In this document: positions 6,332 to 13,175 of the stretch, in pieces | How positions within the stretch are numbered: the first letter of the stretch is position 1 | Layout of the letters: each line of letters opens with the position of its first letter | Source of the DNA: Saliniplasma sp051745305 | GTDB taxonomy: Archaea > Thermoplasmatota > Thermoplasmata > Halarchaeoplasmatales > Halarchaeoplasmataceae | Assembly (NCBI GenBank): GCA_051745305.1 | Contig: JBNJDY010000021.1 | Coordinates: 1-25,455 of the forward strand | Direction of reading: 5' to 3' | DNA length: 25,455 nucleotides | Made by a program: the position numbers and the translations under genes | Notes under the pieces: generated by a model | What the model was told of the DNA's origin: nothing | The model's input: the letters and a program-made list of their open reading frames with translations, nothing else | Databases searched by the model: none

Positions 6332-7594
6332 CTAGCCTCCAAAATCATCTAATCTGGTCTGGTACAATGAATCCTTTAAGACTTCACTGTACTTAGTCCA
6401 GGTATCGATCCTGATATCTAAACGAGTTGAAATATAAAACAAAGCATCTTTTAACGTTTCAAATGATTTATAATCTTTATTAAGGGCGTTCCTTGCATTT
6501 TCACGTACGTTCCAAACACCAACCGGCATGATATAACCAGGATGCGTCTCCCTTAAAATCACAGCCCCGGCCTGTCTTTTCTCTCTTTTCAATCTTTCAG
6601 CGATAGCCAATCGAGCAGCATAAAAACAACCTCCGATCTCAGCATATTTCTTCCTGCCTTCGTATCTTTCATGACTAGATATTATGGCGATATCCTTCCC
6701 ATATGGATTCCAGGCGGTTTCAGGGTACCAAGCCTCTACAAGTTCGTAGATCCATGTCCTGGGTAACATCAAGATCTCCCACCTATTGTCCAATTCCCAG
6801 GTTTCATAGACCCTGTAATCGTCTATGGGCCTGTAGTCCTTTATCTCTTCACGCAGGTTCTTACCTATCGTATCGTCAACTGCAGTTATACTCCAACGAG
6901 TGGGAACGAACTTTCGATTATCCTCAATACCGAAGGCACCAACGCTGAATGCTCTTTGGATCTTAGATATGTACACATCTTTATCATACAACTTCAGTAC
7001 GGCATCGACGGCCTTCAGATCAGTGTCAAAATGCACTTTATCCAATCGTCTATCAAACTTTATAGTCCCTAAGTCTAACTTTCTAAGAGGTGCGGATGGT
7101 CCATAGGGCTGTACTGAATCTGACAAAGAGATCTTACCAGATGGTCTTTTACTGTAAAAAGCTTCCACCTCAGCAGGACGTTTAGAAAGGGCCATATTCC
7201 TTGTGATATCCACAACCTTATCCCCACCATCGAATTTATCCACCCTGATGGGATATTTGCTCCTGATCAACTGAGTTCTAGACTCAACTATCTCATCGAT
7301 GCTCTTCCCTATCCACCTCTCGGGCATATCTAACTCCGATGTATCACCGTGAAAGGGAGGTACCAATGGACCAACATCGACTTTGGGATAACCATATCGA
7401 CCTACAAAAACGCCTGGGGGAGATGAACCGGAGATATCTGTAGAATCGGTCAGAGAATCTGTCTTCATCTTATGGTAATACTTTACCATAACCGGACATC
7501 TGTCTCTTCCACACAGCTTCTTAGTCCCCCTACAGTGAGCACAAAGACTCTTCTTTTGAACGAAATGCTCACCATCTGCTACATCTAATTCCAT
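6332..7594 (-). CDS. nre: Nre-family DNA repair protein with zinc finger and PIP motif
   Basis: About 420 residues. The N-terminus has a four-cysteine cluster, C-x2-C-x6-C-x4-C (LCAHCRGTKKLCGRDRCPV). The body carries the Nre signatures PPGVFVGRYGYPKVDVGPL, then SKRPAEVEAFYSKRPSG, then PYGPSAPLRK. The extreme C-terminus QTRLDDFG fits the PCNA-interacting QxxLxxF motif reported for archaeal Nre proteins, which are linked to repair of DNA damage and act with the sliding clamp. The frame extends to GTG 7609; I chose ATG 7594 because no SD precedes either codon and a TTAAAT element about 30 bases upstream suits a near-leaderless start there. It lies after the COG2403 gene and its terminator and overlaps the signals of the radical SAM gene that follows. 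Whether it is closer to NreA or NreB needs alignment. Confidence 0.9.
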   Translation of the reverse strand: MELDVADGEHFVQKKSLCAHCRGTKKLCGRDRCPVMVKYYHKMKTDSLTDSTDISGSSPPGVFVGRYGYPKVDVGPLVPPFHGDTSELDMPERWIGKSIDEIVESRTQLIRSKYPIRVDKFDGGDKVVDITRNMALSKRPAEVEAFYSKRPSGKISLSDSVQPYGPSAPLRKLDLGTIKFDRRLDKVHFDTDLKAVDAVLKLYDKDVYISKIQRAFSVGAFGIEDNRKFVPTRWSITAVDDTIGKNLREEIKDYRPIDDYRVYETWELDNRWEILMLPRTWIYELVEAWYPETAWNPYGKDIAIISSHERYEGRKKYAEIGGCFYAARLAIAERLKREKRQAGAVILRETHPGYIMPVGVWNVRENARNALNKDYKSFETLKDALFYISTRLDIRIDTWTKYSEVLKDSLYQTRLDDFGG

Positions 7595-7640
7595 TCTTAT
7601 TATTAACACATGTAAAAAAGCATTTAACTGTTACTGTTTG

Positions 7641-7663
7641 AAAATTAAAAAAAAGAAAGGGGT
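7641..7663 (-). terminator. C-run/T-run terminator after the COG2403 gene
   Basis: On the minus strand CCCCTTTC is followed by eight T and TTAA, directly after the TAA. It has the same pattern as 2267-2287 and 21131-21152. It suggests nre has its own promoter. Confidence 0.6.
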
Positions 7664-8980
7664 TTAAAAGTCTTCGAGGAGTTCTTCCAACTTGCCTTCT
7701 TCGTGGACTTCCAATTCGTAGGTTACATGTACCAATGGCTTACTGACATCTATAACTCTGTTCAGATCGATCGGAGTACCGGAAATCACTAGATCACAAT
7801 CGGATTTTTCGATAGTTTCTTCAAGGTCTTTCATCTGCTGTTTACCATAACCCATGGCCGGAAGGACTTCTTTGAGATGTGGGAACTTATCAAAGGTCTC
7901 TATTATTGTTCCGACAGCTGATTCCCTAGGATCAACTATTTCAGCGGCTCCGTATTTGTCTGCAGCTAATTTACCTGCGCCGAAGGCCATACCTCCATGT
8001 GTAACAGTAGGTCCATCCTCGATCACCAGAACTTTCTTACCTTTGATCTTCTCTGGTTCTTTCACCTTTAAGATCGAATCAGCCTTAACTATTTCAGCGT
8101 CTGGATTATTTTCCTTGATGTTCTCTTCCAGCTTTTTGATGTTCTCTTCTGTAGCTGAGTCACATTTGTTGATGACACAAACATCGGCCATCCTCAAGTT
8201 GGTTTCACCGGGATAATATGTTAATTCATGACCTACACGGTGTGGATCCAATACAACAAAATGAAGGTCTGGTACGTAGAATGGAGTATCGTTGTTACCT
8301 CCGTCCCAGATCACAACATCAGATTCCTCTTCTGCCTTAACAAGTATAGCTCCATAATCGACTCCAGCATAAACGACCATGCCTTTATTTATGTAAGGTT
8401 CATATTCCTCTCTTTCCTCTATAGTGCAGTCGTGTTTATCTAAATCTTCATAATCTGCAAATCTTTGGACCGCTTGCTTCGCAAGGTCACCATAAGGCAT
8501 CGGATGTCTTATAGATACGACTTCCCTTCCTTTTTCATTCAATATCTCTGCGATCTTCCGTGTAGTTTGGCTCTTACCTGTTCCTGTACGGGTAGCACAT
8601 ATAGATACCAAAGGAACCTTAGAACGTATCATTGTTTGATTAGTTCCCAACAATACAAAATCAGCTCCCGCGGCATTAACAATAGAAGCTTTATGCATCA
8701 CATACTCATGTGAAACATCACTATAAGCAAATACCACTTCGTCAACATTTTCTTCATTTATCAAGCTCGTTAGATTATCCTCAGGTACGATTGGGATTCC
8801 ATCAGGATATAGATCTCCAGCTAAAGACGGAGGATATCGTCTTCCTTCGATATCAGGTATCTGTGTAGCAGTAAAAGCCACGACCTCAAATTTCTCATCG
8901 TCCCTAAAAACCGTATTGAAATTATGGAAGTCTCTCCCGGCTGCACCCATAATTACAACTCTTCTTTTTATCTTTTTCAT
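7664..8980 (-). CDS. COG2403 P-loop protein, annotated in archaea as cyclic 2,3-diphosphoglycerate synthase
   Basis: A 438-residue protein. It opens with a nucleotide-binding-like VVIMGAAGRDFHNFN, then AFTATQIPDIEGRRYPP and VFAYSDVSHEYVMHKAS, all hallmarks of this archaeal family. A P-loop lies at about residues 129-139 (ATRTGTGKSQTT), followed by VSIRHPMPYGDL, VIWDGGNNDTPFY, INKCD and VIEDGPTVTHGGMAFGAG. Length matches the usual 440-460. The family is commonly named for cyclic 2,3-diphosphoglycerate synthesis, a methanogen thermolyte reaction using ATP; many members sit in organisms where that product is not shown, so 'P-loop GTPase-like, COG2403' is the safer name. ATG 8980 follows AGGTGG with a four-base gap. 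It has its own TATA (9011-9020) and terminator, so it is probably transcribed alone. Confidence 0.85.
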   Translation of the reverse strand: MKKIKRRVVIMGAAGRDFHNFNTVFRDDEKFEVVAFTATQIPDIEGRRYPPSLAGDLYPDGIPIVPEDNLTSLINEENVDEVVFAYSDVSHEYVMHKASIVNAAGADFVLLGTNQTMIRSKVPLVSICATRTGTGKSQTTRKIAEILNEKGREVVSIRHPMPYGDLAKQAVQRFADYEDLDKHDCTIEEREEYEPYINKGMVVYAGVDYGAILVKAEEESDVVIWDGGNNDTPFYVPDLHFVVLDPHRVGHELTYYPGETNLRMADVCVINKCDSATEENIKKLEENIKENNPDAEIVKADSILKVKEPEKIKGKKVLVIEDGPTVTHGGMAFGAGKLAADKYGAAEIVDPRESAVGTIIETFDKFPHLKEVLPAMGYGKQQMKDLEETIEKSDCDLVISGTPIDLNRVIDVSKPLVHVTYELEVHEEGKLEELLEDF

Positions 8981-9010
8981 TTAACCACCTTGTCATCGGC
9001 AAATAGGGAT

Positions 9011-9020
9011 AAGTATATCT
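9011..9020 (-). promoter_or_regulatory. TATA box for the COG2403 gene
   Basis: Minus-strand AGATATACTT about 30 bases before the start codon region. The expected transcription start is near 8990, leaving a leader of about ten bases with the AGGTGG site. Confidence 0.5.
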
Positions 9021-9039
9021 AATTTATGGATTCTAGGTA

Positions 9040-9068
9040 AAATTAAAAAATAAAATATAAAAAAAGGG
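9040..9068 (-). terminator. C/T-rich terminator after the ribonucleotide reductase gene
   Basis: On the minus strand ACACCC is followed by seven T, ATATTTTA and six more T, within 35 bases of the TAA. It isolates the reductase transcript from the gene at 8980. Confidence 0.55.
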
Positions 9069-9073
9069 TGTTT

Positions 9074-12000
9074 TTAGCATTGACTATAGCCGCAGTTCGG
9101 ACACGTTCTGCATCCTTCTGTCAATGTCAGCATAGAGCCACAATCCGGACATGCCGGATTAAGTCCCTGCTGGACTATCTCTTTAACAGAATTATTCTCC
9201 TCCTCGTTCGTCGGTAACCTTACCTGTTCACTTTTCGGTCTTCCTTCGATATGCCACCGCAGAGCTTTGGCAAGGGCGTCTGGTATAGAAACTATCTTTT
9301 CACCCTGTTCAAAAGTGACTTGTGGTCCTCTGATGCCCTCTAACTGATCGATGATCTCCTGAACAGGTATATCAGATCTTAAACAAAGAGAAACCAATCG
9401 AGCTAAAGATTCAGTAAATGACTGCGTGAAACCTCCAGAACGTCCTATCCTAGCAAATACCTCGAATAGACCGTGTTCATCTTCATTTATAGTTACATAC
9501 AATCCTCCGTAGCCCGTGTTGATCTTTCTAGTAGTACCTGTAATGGAAGTAGGTCTTTTTCTAGGTCGTCTCTCCCTAGATTTCTTATCTTTCTTTTCTC
9601 CCTCAACTTCCATCACCTGTTCCTGTCTAGAACCGCTCCTATAAACAGTAACGCCCTTGCATTTCAATTCATATGCTAGCTTATACACTTCCTTTATATC
9701 AGCTTCAGAAGCGTCGTTGGGGAAATTGACGGTCTTAGAGATGGCATTATCCACATATTTCTGAAATACACCCTGCATCCGGATGTGCCATGAAGGTTTG
9801 ATCTCTAATGCGGTCTTAAATATCGGTTTGATGTCCTCAGGCACTTCATCGATATCTGTAACACTACCCGCTTTAGCGACTTTCTTCATCAAATCTTCAC
9901 TGTAGAATCCTTCTTCTTCTGCGATCTGTTCAAATACCGTATCCGGCATCACCATACTTTCTCCATCGAGTACGTTTTTCACATAAGAAACTGCAAATAT
10001 AGGTTCTATACCACCACTCGTATTAGCTATCATACTGGTAGTACCAGTAGGAGCGATGGTCGTAGTTGTTGCATTTCTCATAGGTTCATCATAATCCGAT
10101 TCGTCCCAATTCGGGAATTTTCCCCTACCCTCAGCTATCCTTTTACTAACTTCTTTACTCTTCTCTTGGATGAATTTCATCACTTCCTCAGCTTTTCTCA
10201 AAGCTTCTTTGCTGTCGTAAGGGATACCGAGTTTCATCAACATGTGGTGCCAACCCATGACACCTAGTCCGATCTTCCTGTTGGCAAGAACTCTATTGGT
10301 TATAGCATCTTCTTCACCATCATACCCGGTAACATCTGGGAAATCACTAGCATCAACAACATTATCCAAAAACCGAACTCCCATGTCCGTCAGCTGTTCT
10401 AGCTTTTCCCAATCTACCTCGCCATCTGATGTACAATTAGCGAGATTGATATGTCCGAGATTACATGCCTCGAAGTCCTCCAATGGCTGCTCGCCACAGT
10501 TGTGGACAACGAACCCGTTAGCTATGAAAGAATGTGTATCCGGTTCAGTTAGATCATACACATCCTCATGACCATCGAATTCAATAGATTTTACAGTAGC
10601 TTTGAAATCCTCTGAATAAGATCCTCTTTCGTACTTATCAAGCAACCTTTCTAGTTTCTCGTTTTTATCTTCTCTGACGAATCCTAATTCGTCTTTGAAT
10701 TTATCAAGATTCTCTTTACTAATCACAAGATCATGCTGCGCTCTAACTTCATACTTTTTAACCCCGTCTTTACCATCGGGTAGTTCTTTTTCACCTTCTT
10801 TCCTTCGCTCTTGATATATTTTACTTGAAATTCCAAAACCTAGAAGTAATCGTTGTACCTCCTTCAATAGATTAAGTTCGGAACTAGATAACCTGACGGA
10901 TACTCCTTTTTCAACACTTCCTTGAACGCTACCATCTGCTGTGAAGAGTCCTTCCAGAAATCCCTTAGCCAACTCTTTACTTGATCTGAAGATAGCATCA
11001 GGAACTTTTAGTTTGTTTTCATTTAAACCATACTTTTCTGTTATCTCGTAAAGTCTCGCGGATCTAACCCTCTGCTCCTTCACAGAACTATTTTTTCTCT
11101 GTATCTCCTGTACTCCAACGTGATAATTTCCGTTACCTTTAGGTTCACGGATTATTTTGTTGACAAATCCGGCATACCGTTCGGATATTGTTGTGTCTTT
11201 ATCGTAAAAATGTAGTACCACTCTCTTCTCTGATCTCTTTATCTGACCGTCACCTACGATCCATCCTAGTACCAAACCCTCTTCTAAAGTTCCTTTGTCT
11301 CCAAATTCCACACCATTGTTCCCTAGGTGTACCTTTTCACCCTCTTCGAGATCCCGTACTTCTTTCCAACCATCGTCAGTCATCACCTTATGGTTTTCTG
11401 TTAATCGTATTTCATAGCCTTCTTTCGTTTTTAACTTAAACACGTCTTTCGTACCAGTTTTAAAAACATTCGAAGATTCTTTGGTTTTATCATCACTTAA
11501 TCTACCATCGACTACTATGTCTAGATCCTCACTATCTTCACACAACTCTTCAGCATCGAATAAACCATACCTTGTGCTTATCATCGTGTCACCGGCTACA
11601 CAGGGGTTAGTAGCATCGATCTTATGCTCGGGATATTTATCTAAATCGAAAGGATTATCTTCATTGATCCTGTCTAAAAATATTATACCCGGTTCTCCGT
11701 TCTTCCAGGCCTGGTGGGTGATCTTACTGAATATCCTTTCAGCATCTAACTGTCCTGCGACCTCTCCAGACCTTGGGTTGAGTAAGTCGTATTCATCACC
11801 GTATTTCACCGCTTCCATGAACTCCTCTGTCAATCCAACTGAGATGTTGAAGTTGTTGAGAGAATCTTCTTCATCCTTCGCTGTTATGAACTCTTCGATA
11901 TCAGGATGTTGAACGGAAAGTATACCCATCTGGGCGCCTCTTCTTTTACCACCTTGTTTGATAGTGTTACACATCTCGTCATAAACCCTCATAAACGATA

Positions 12001-12433
12001 CTGGCCCACTTGCAACCCCTCCTGTGGACTTCACAGTATCTCCTCTAGGTCTCAATCTAGAGAACGTATAGCCAACGCCGCCTCCTGACTGAAATATCTT
12101 TGCAGCGTTTTTTACCTGCTGAAAGATACTATCCATGTCATCTAAAGGTGAAAGTACAAAACAGGCACTCAACTGACCCAACTCCAATCCCGCGTTCATC
12201 AGGGTTGGAGAATTTGGAATAAAATCCATAGATGCCAGCGCTTCATAAAATTCTTTCTTTTCATCCTCATAACTCCTGTCATCATCATAATCTTCATTCA
12301 CCTTCGCGATGGTTGAGGCAACTCTATCAAATAATTCCTCAGGTGTTTCAACTATGTTGCCATCCTTATCCCTTTTTAAATATCGTTCTTTCAATATTTT
12401 CCTCGCATTTTCCGTTAGAGTGTCTTCGGTCAT
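9074..12433 (-). CDS. nrdJ: Adenosylcobalamin-dependent (class II) ribonucleotide reductase with intein
   Basis: A 1119-residue precursor: 751 residues of reductase plus a 368-residue intein (residues 278-645). Reductase signatures are FIPNSPTLMNAG (71-82), LSACFVL with Cys91, SGGGVGYTFSRLRPRGD (116-132), the active site split as N276-P277 / C646-G-E648, Cys657 eleven residues later, GTTSMIANTSGGIEPIF, and a C-terminal CPDCG...CPNCGYSQC tail. By the Thermotoga-type family, Cys646 is the thiyl radical residue and Cys91/Cys657 the redox pair, with the tail cysteines recycling them. It makes deoxynucleotides from ribonucleoside diphosphates. There is no N-terminal ATP-cone (the protein begins directly with the catalytic N-domain). 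ATG 12433 follows GAGGT at a suitable spacing. No cobalamin riboswitch is visible upstream. Confidence 0.95.
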   Translation of the reverse strand: MTEDTLTENARKILKERYLKRDKDGNIVETPEELFDRVASTIAKVNEDYDDDRSYEDEKKEFYEALASMDFIPNSPTLMNAGLELGQLSACFVLSPLDDMDSIFQQVKNAAKIFQSGGGVGYTFSRLRPRGDTVKSTGGVASGPVSFMRVYDEMCNTIKQGGKRRGAQMGILSVQHPDIEEFITAKDEEDSLNNFNISVGLTEEFMEAVKYGDEYDLLNPRSGEVAGQLDAERIFSKITHQAWKNGEPGIIFLDRINEDNPFDLDKYPEHKIDATNPCVAGDTMISTRYGLFDAEELCEDSEDLDIVVDGRLSDDKTKESSNVFKTGTKDVFKLKTKEGYEIRLTENHKVMTDDGWKEVRDLEEGEKVHLGNNGVEFGDKGTLEEGLVLGWIVGDGQIKRSEKRVVLHFYDKDTTISERYAGFVNKIIREPKGNGNYHVGVQEIQRKNSSVKEQRVRSARLYEITEKYGLNENKLKVPDAIFRSSKELAKGFLEGLFTADGSVQGSVEKGVSVRLSSSELNLLKEVQRLLLGFGISSKIYQERRKEGEKELPDGKDGVKKYEVRAQHDLVISKENLDKFKDELGFVREDKNEKLERLLDKYERGSYSEDFKATVKSIEFDGHEDVYDLTEPDTHSFIANGFVVHNCGEQPLEDFEACNLGHINLANCTSDGEVDWEKLEQLTDMGVRFLDNVVDASDFPDVTGYDGEEDAITNRVLANRKIGLGVMGWHHMLMKLGIPYDSKEALRKAEEVMKFIQEKSKEVSKRIAEGRGKFPNWDESDYDEPMRNATTTTIAPTGTTSMIANTSGGIEPIFAVSYVKNVLDGESMVMPDTVFEQIAEEEGFYSEDLMKKVAKAGSVTDIDEVPEDIKPIFKTALEIKPSWHIRMQGVFQKYVDNAISKTVNFPNDASEADIKEVYKLAYELKCKGVTVYRSGSRQEQVMEVEGEKKDKKSRERRPRKRPTSITGTTRKINTGYGGLYVTINEDEHGLFEVFARIGRSGGFTQSFTESLARLVSLCLRSDIPVQEIIDQLEGIRGPQVTFEQGEKIVSIPDALAKALRWHIEGRPKSEQVRLPTNEEENNSVKEIVQQGLNPACPDCGSMLTLTEGCRTCPNCGYSQC
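10499..11602 (-). mobile_element. Full-length intein with LAGLIDADG homing endonuclease
   Basis: It starts with Cys278 (block A, CVAGDTMISTRYG) and ends with VVHN (block G, penultimate His644, Asn645), with Cys646 as the +1 extein residue. Block B is RLTENHKVM (His348). Two LAGLIDADG motifs are intact: GLVLGWIVGDG (386-396) and GFLEGLFTADG (491-501). Block F is VYDLTEPDTHSFIANG. All splice residues are present, so it should splice in a standard Cys1 mechanism, and the endonuclease may still be active. It is in frame and the extein on both sides is intact. Confidence 0.93.
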
Positions 12434-12590
12434 CTTTTTACCTCGATGGATTTCCGTATAACATTTTTAGGTTAATAATATTGTGATTATCCCGAATTCA
12501 TAATAATATAATTATATTTATAGTCGCAGTCGAAATAAACCTATATAGATATTTAGCTCTCCCACGGTAAAAATAATAAATCATCAAAAG
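12434..12590. promoter_or_regulatory. Divergent promoter region of the reductase and hydrolase genes
   Basis: A very AT-rich region between divergent genes. It holds a perfect 14-base palindrome AATATAATTATATT (12505-12518), which may be a TATA region for the reductase or an operator, and CTATATAG (about 12541-12548) as a TATA candidate for the hydrolase. A second TATA-like stretch, AGTATATATG, lies just before the hydrolase start. No riboswitch-like structure is seen. Confidence 0.4.
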
Positions 12591-12615
12591 TATATATGTA
12601 TAAGGAATGATAACA

Positions 12616-13158
12616 ATGGAAGCTGTGATAGTAATAGATATGATCTACGATTTTGTTCATGGTAAATTTGGTGGCAAAGGTGCACAAGATATCATAGATA
12701 ACCTAAAAACATTTCTTAACGAGGCTGAAAACCACGGTATACCAATTATATTTGTAGAGGATAGTCATTCTAGTGAAGATCCAGAACTCGACGTATGGGG
12801 AGAACATGCAATGGAAGATTCTGAAGGCTCAGAGAGGATTAGTGAGTTAAAAAATATTAACGGTATTGATGTTAAGAAAAACACTTTCGATGCATTCTAT
12901 GGAACCGAACTTGAAGAGGTTCTAAAATGTAAAGATGTTGAAAAAGTTATCCTCACGGGCGTGAGTACCGATATATGTGTACAAAATACCGCAGCAGGTG
13001 CACTCTATAGGGGATTTGATATCACCGTGATCGAGGACTGTACTGCAGCCATATCTGAAGAGAAACACTCTGATGCGATTAAATATATGAAAGAAATCTT
13101 CGGATCAGATATAAAAACCTCTAAAGGAAAAATCACGGAATGGAAAAATAAAAAATAA
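12616..13158 (+). CDS. Isochorismatase-like cysteine hydrolase (nicotinamidase-related)
   Basis: A 180-residue cytoplasmic protein. The catalytic triad of the family is visible: Asp8 (VIVIDMIYDF), Lys88 (VKKNTFDAFYGT) and Cys121 (LTGVSTDICVQNTA), with the usual cis-peptide GVSTD turn before the cysteine. A metal site like that of nicotinamidases is suggested by ED-SH (residues 48-51) and D59-W-G-H, so deamidation of nicotinamide in NAD salvage is possible, but other amidase activities cannot be excluded. ATG 12616 is preferred over ATG 12607 because AAGGAATGAT precedes it at SD distance. It is transcribed away from the reductase and is followed by only 17 bases before the convergent surface protein gene ends. 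Confidence 0.85.
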   Translation: MEAVIVIDMIYDFVHGKFGGKGAQDIIDNLKTFLNEAENHGIPIIFVEDSHSSEDPELDVWGEHAMEDSEGSERISELKNINGIDVKKNTFDAFYGTELEEVLKCKDVEKVILTGVSTDICVQNTAAGALYRGFDITVIEDCTAAISEEKHSDAIKYMKEIFGSDIKTSKGKITEWKNKK

Positions 13159-13175
13159 AAGGTTTTAGGAGAAGT

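Noticed and set aside
7854..8713. Several plus-strand frames inside the COG2403 gene
   Set aside because: Opposite a clearly conserved gene and with no signals of their own.
11481..11912. Plus-strand frame of 143 codons opposite the reductase
   Set aside because: Antisense shadow of the reductase and intein N-terminus.
12434..12606. Cobalamin riboswitch before the class II reductase
   Set aside because: No B12-box or long stem is visible in this AT-rich stretch, and such switches are not expected in archaea.
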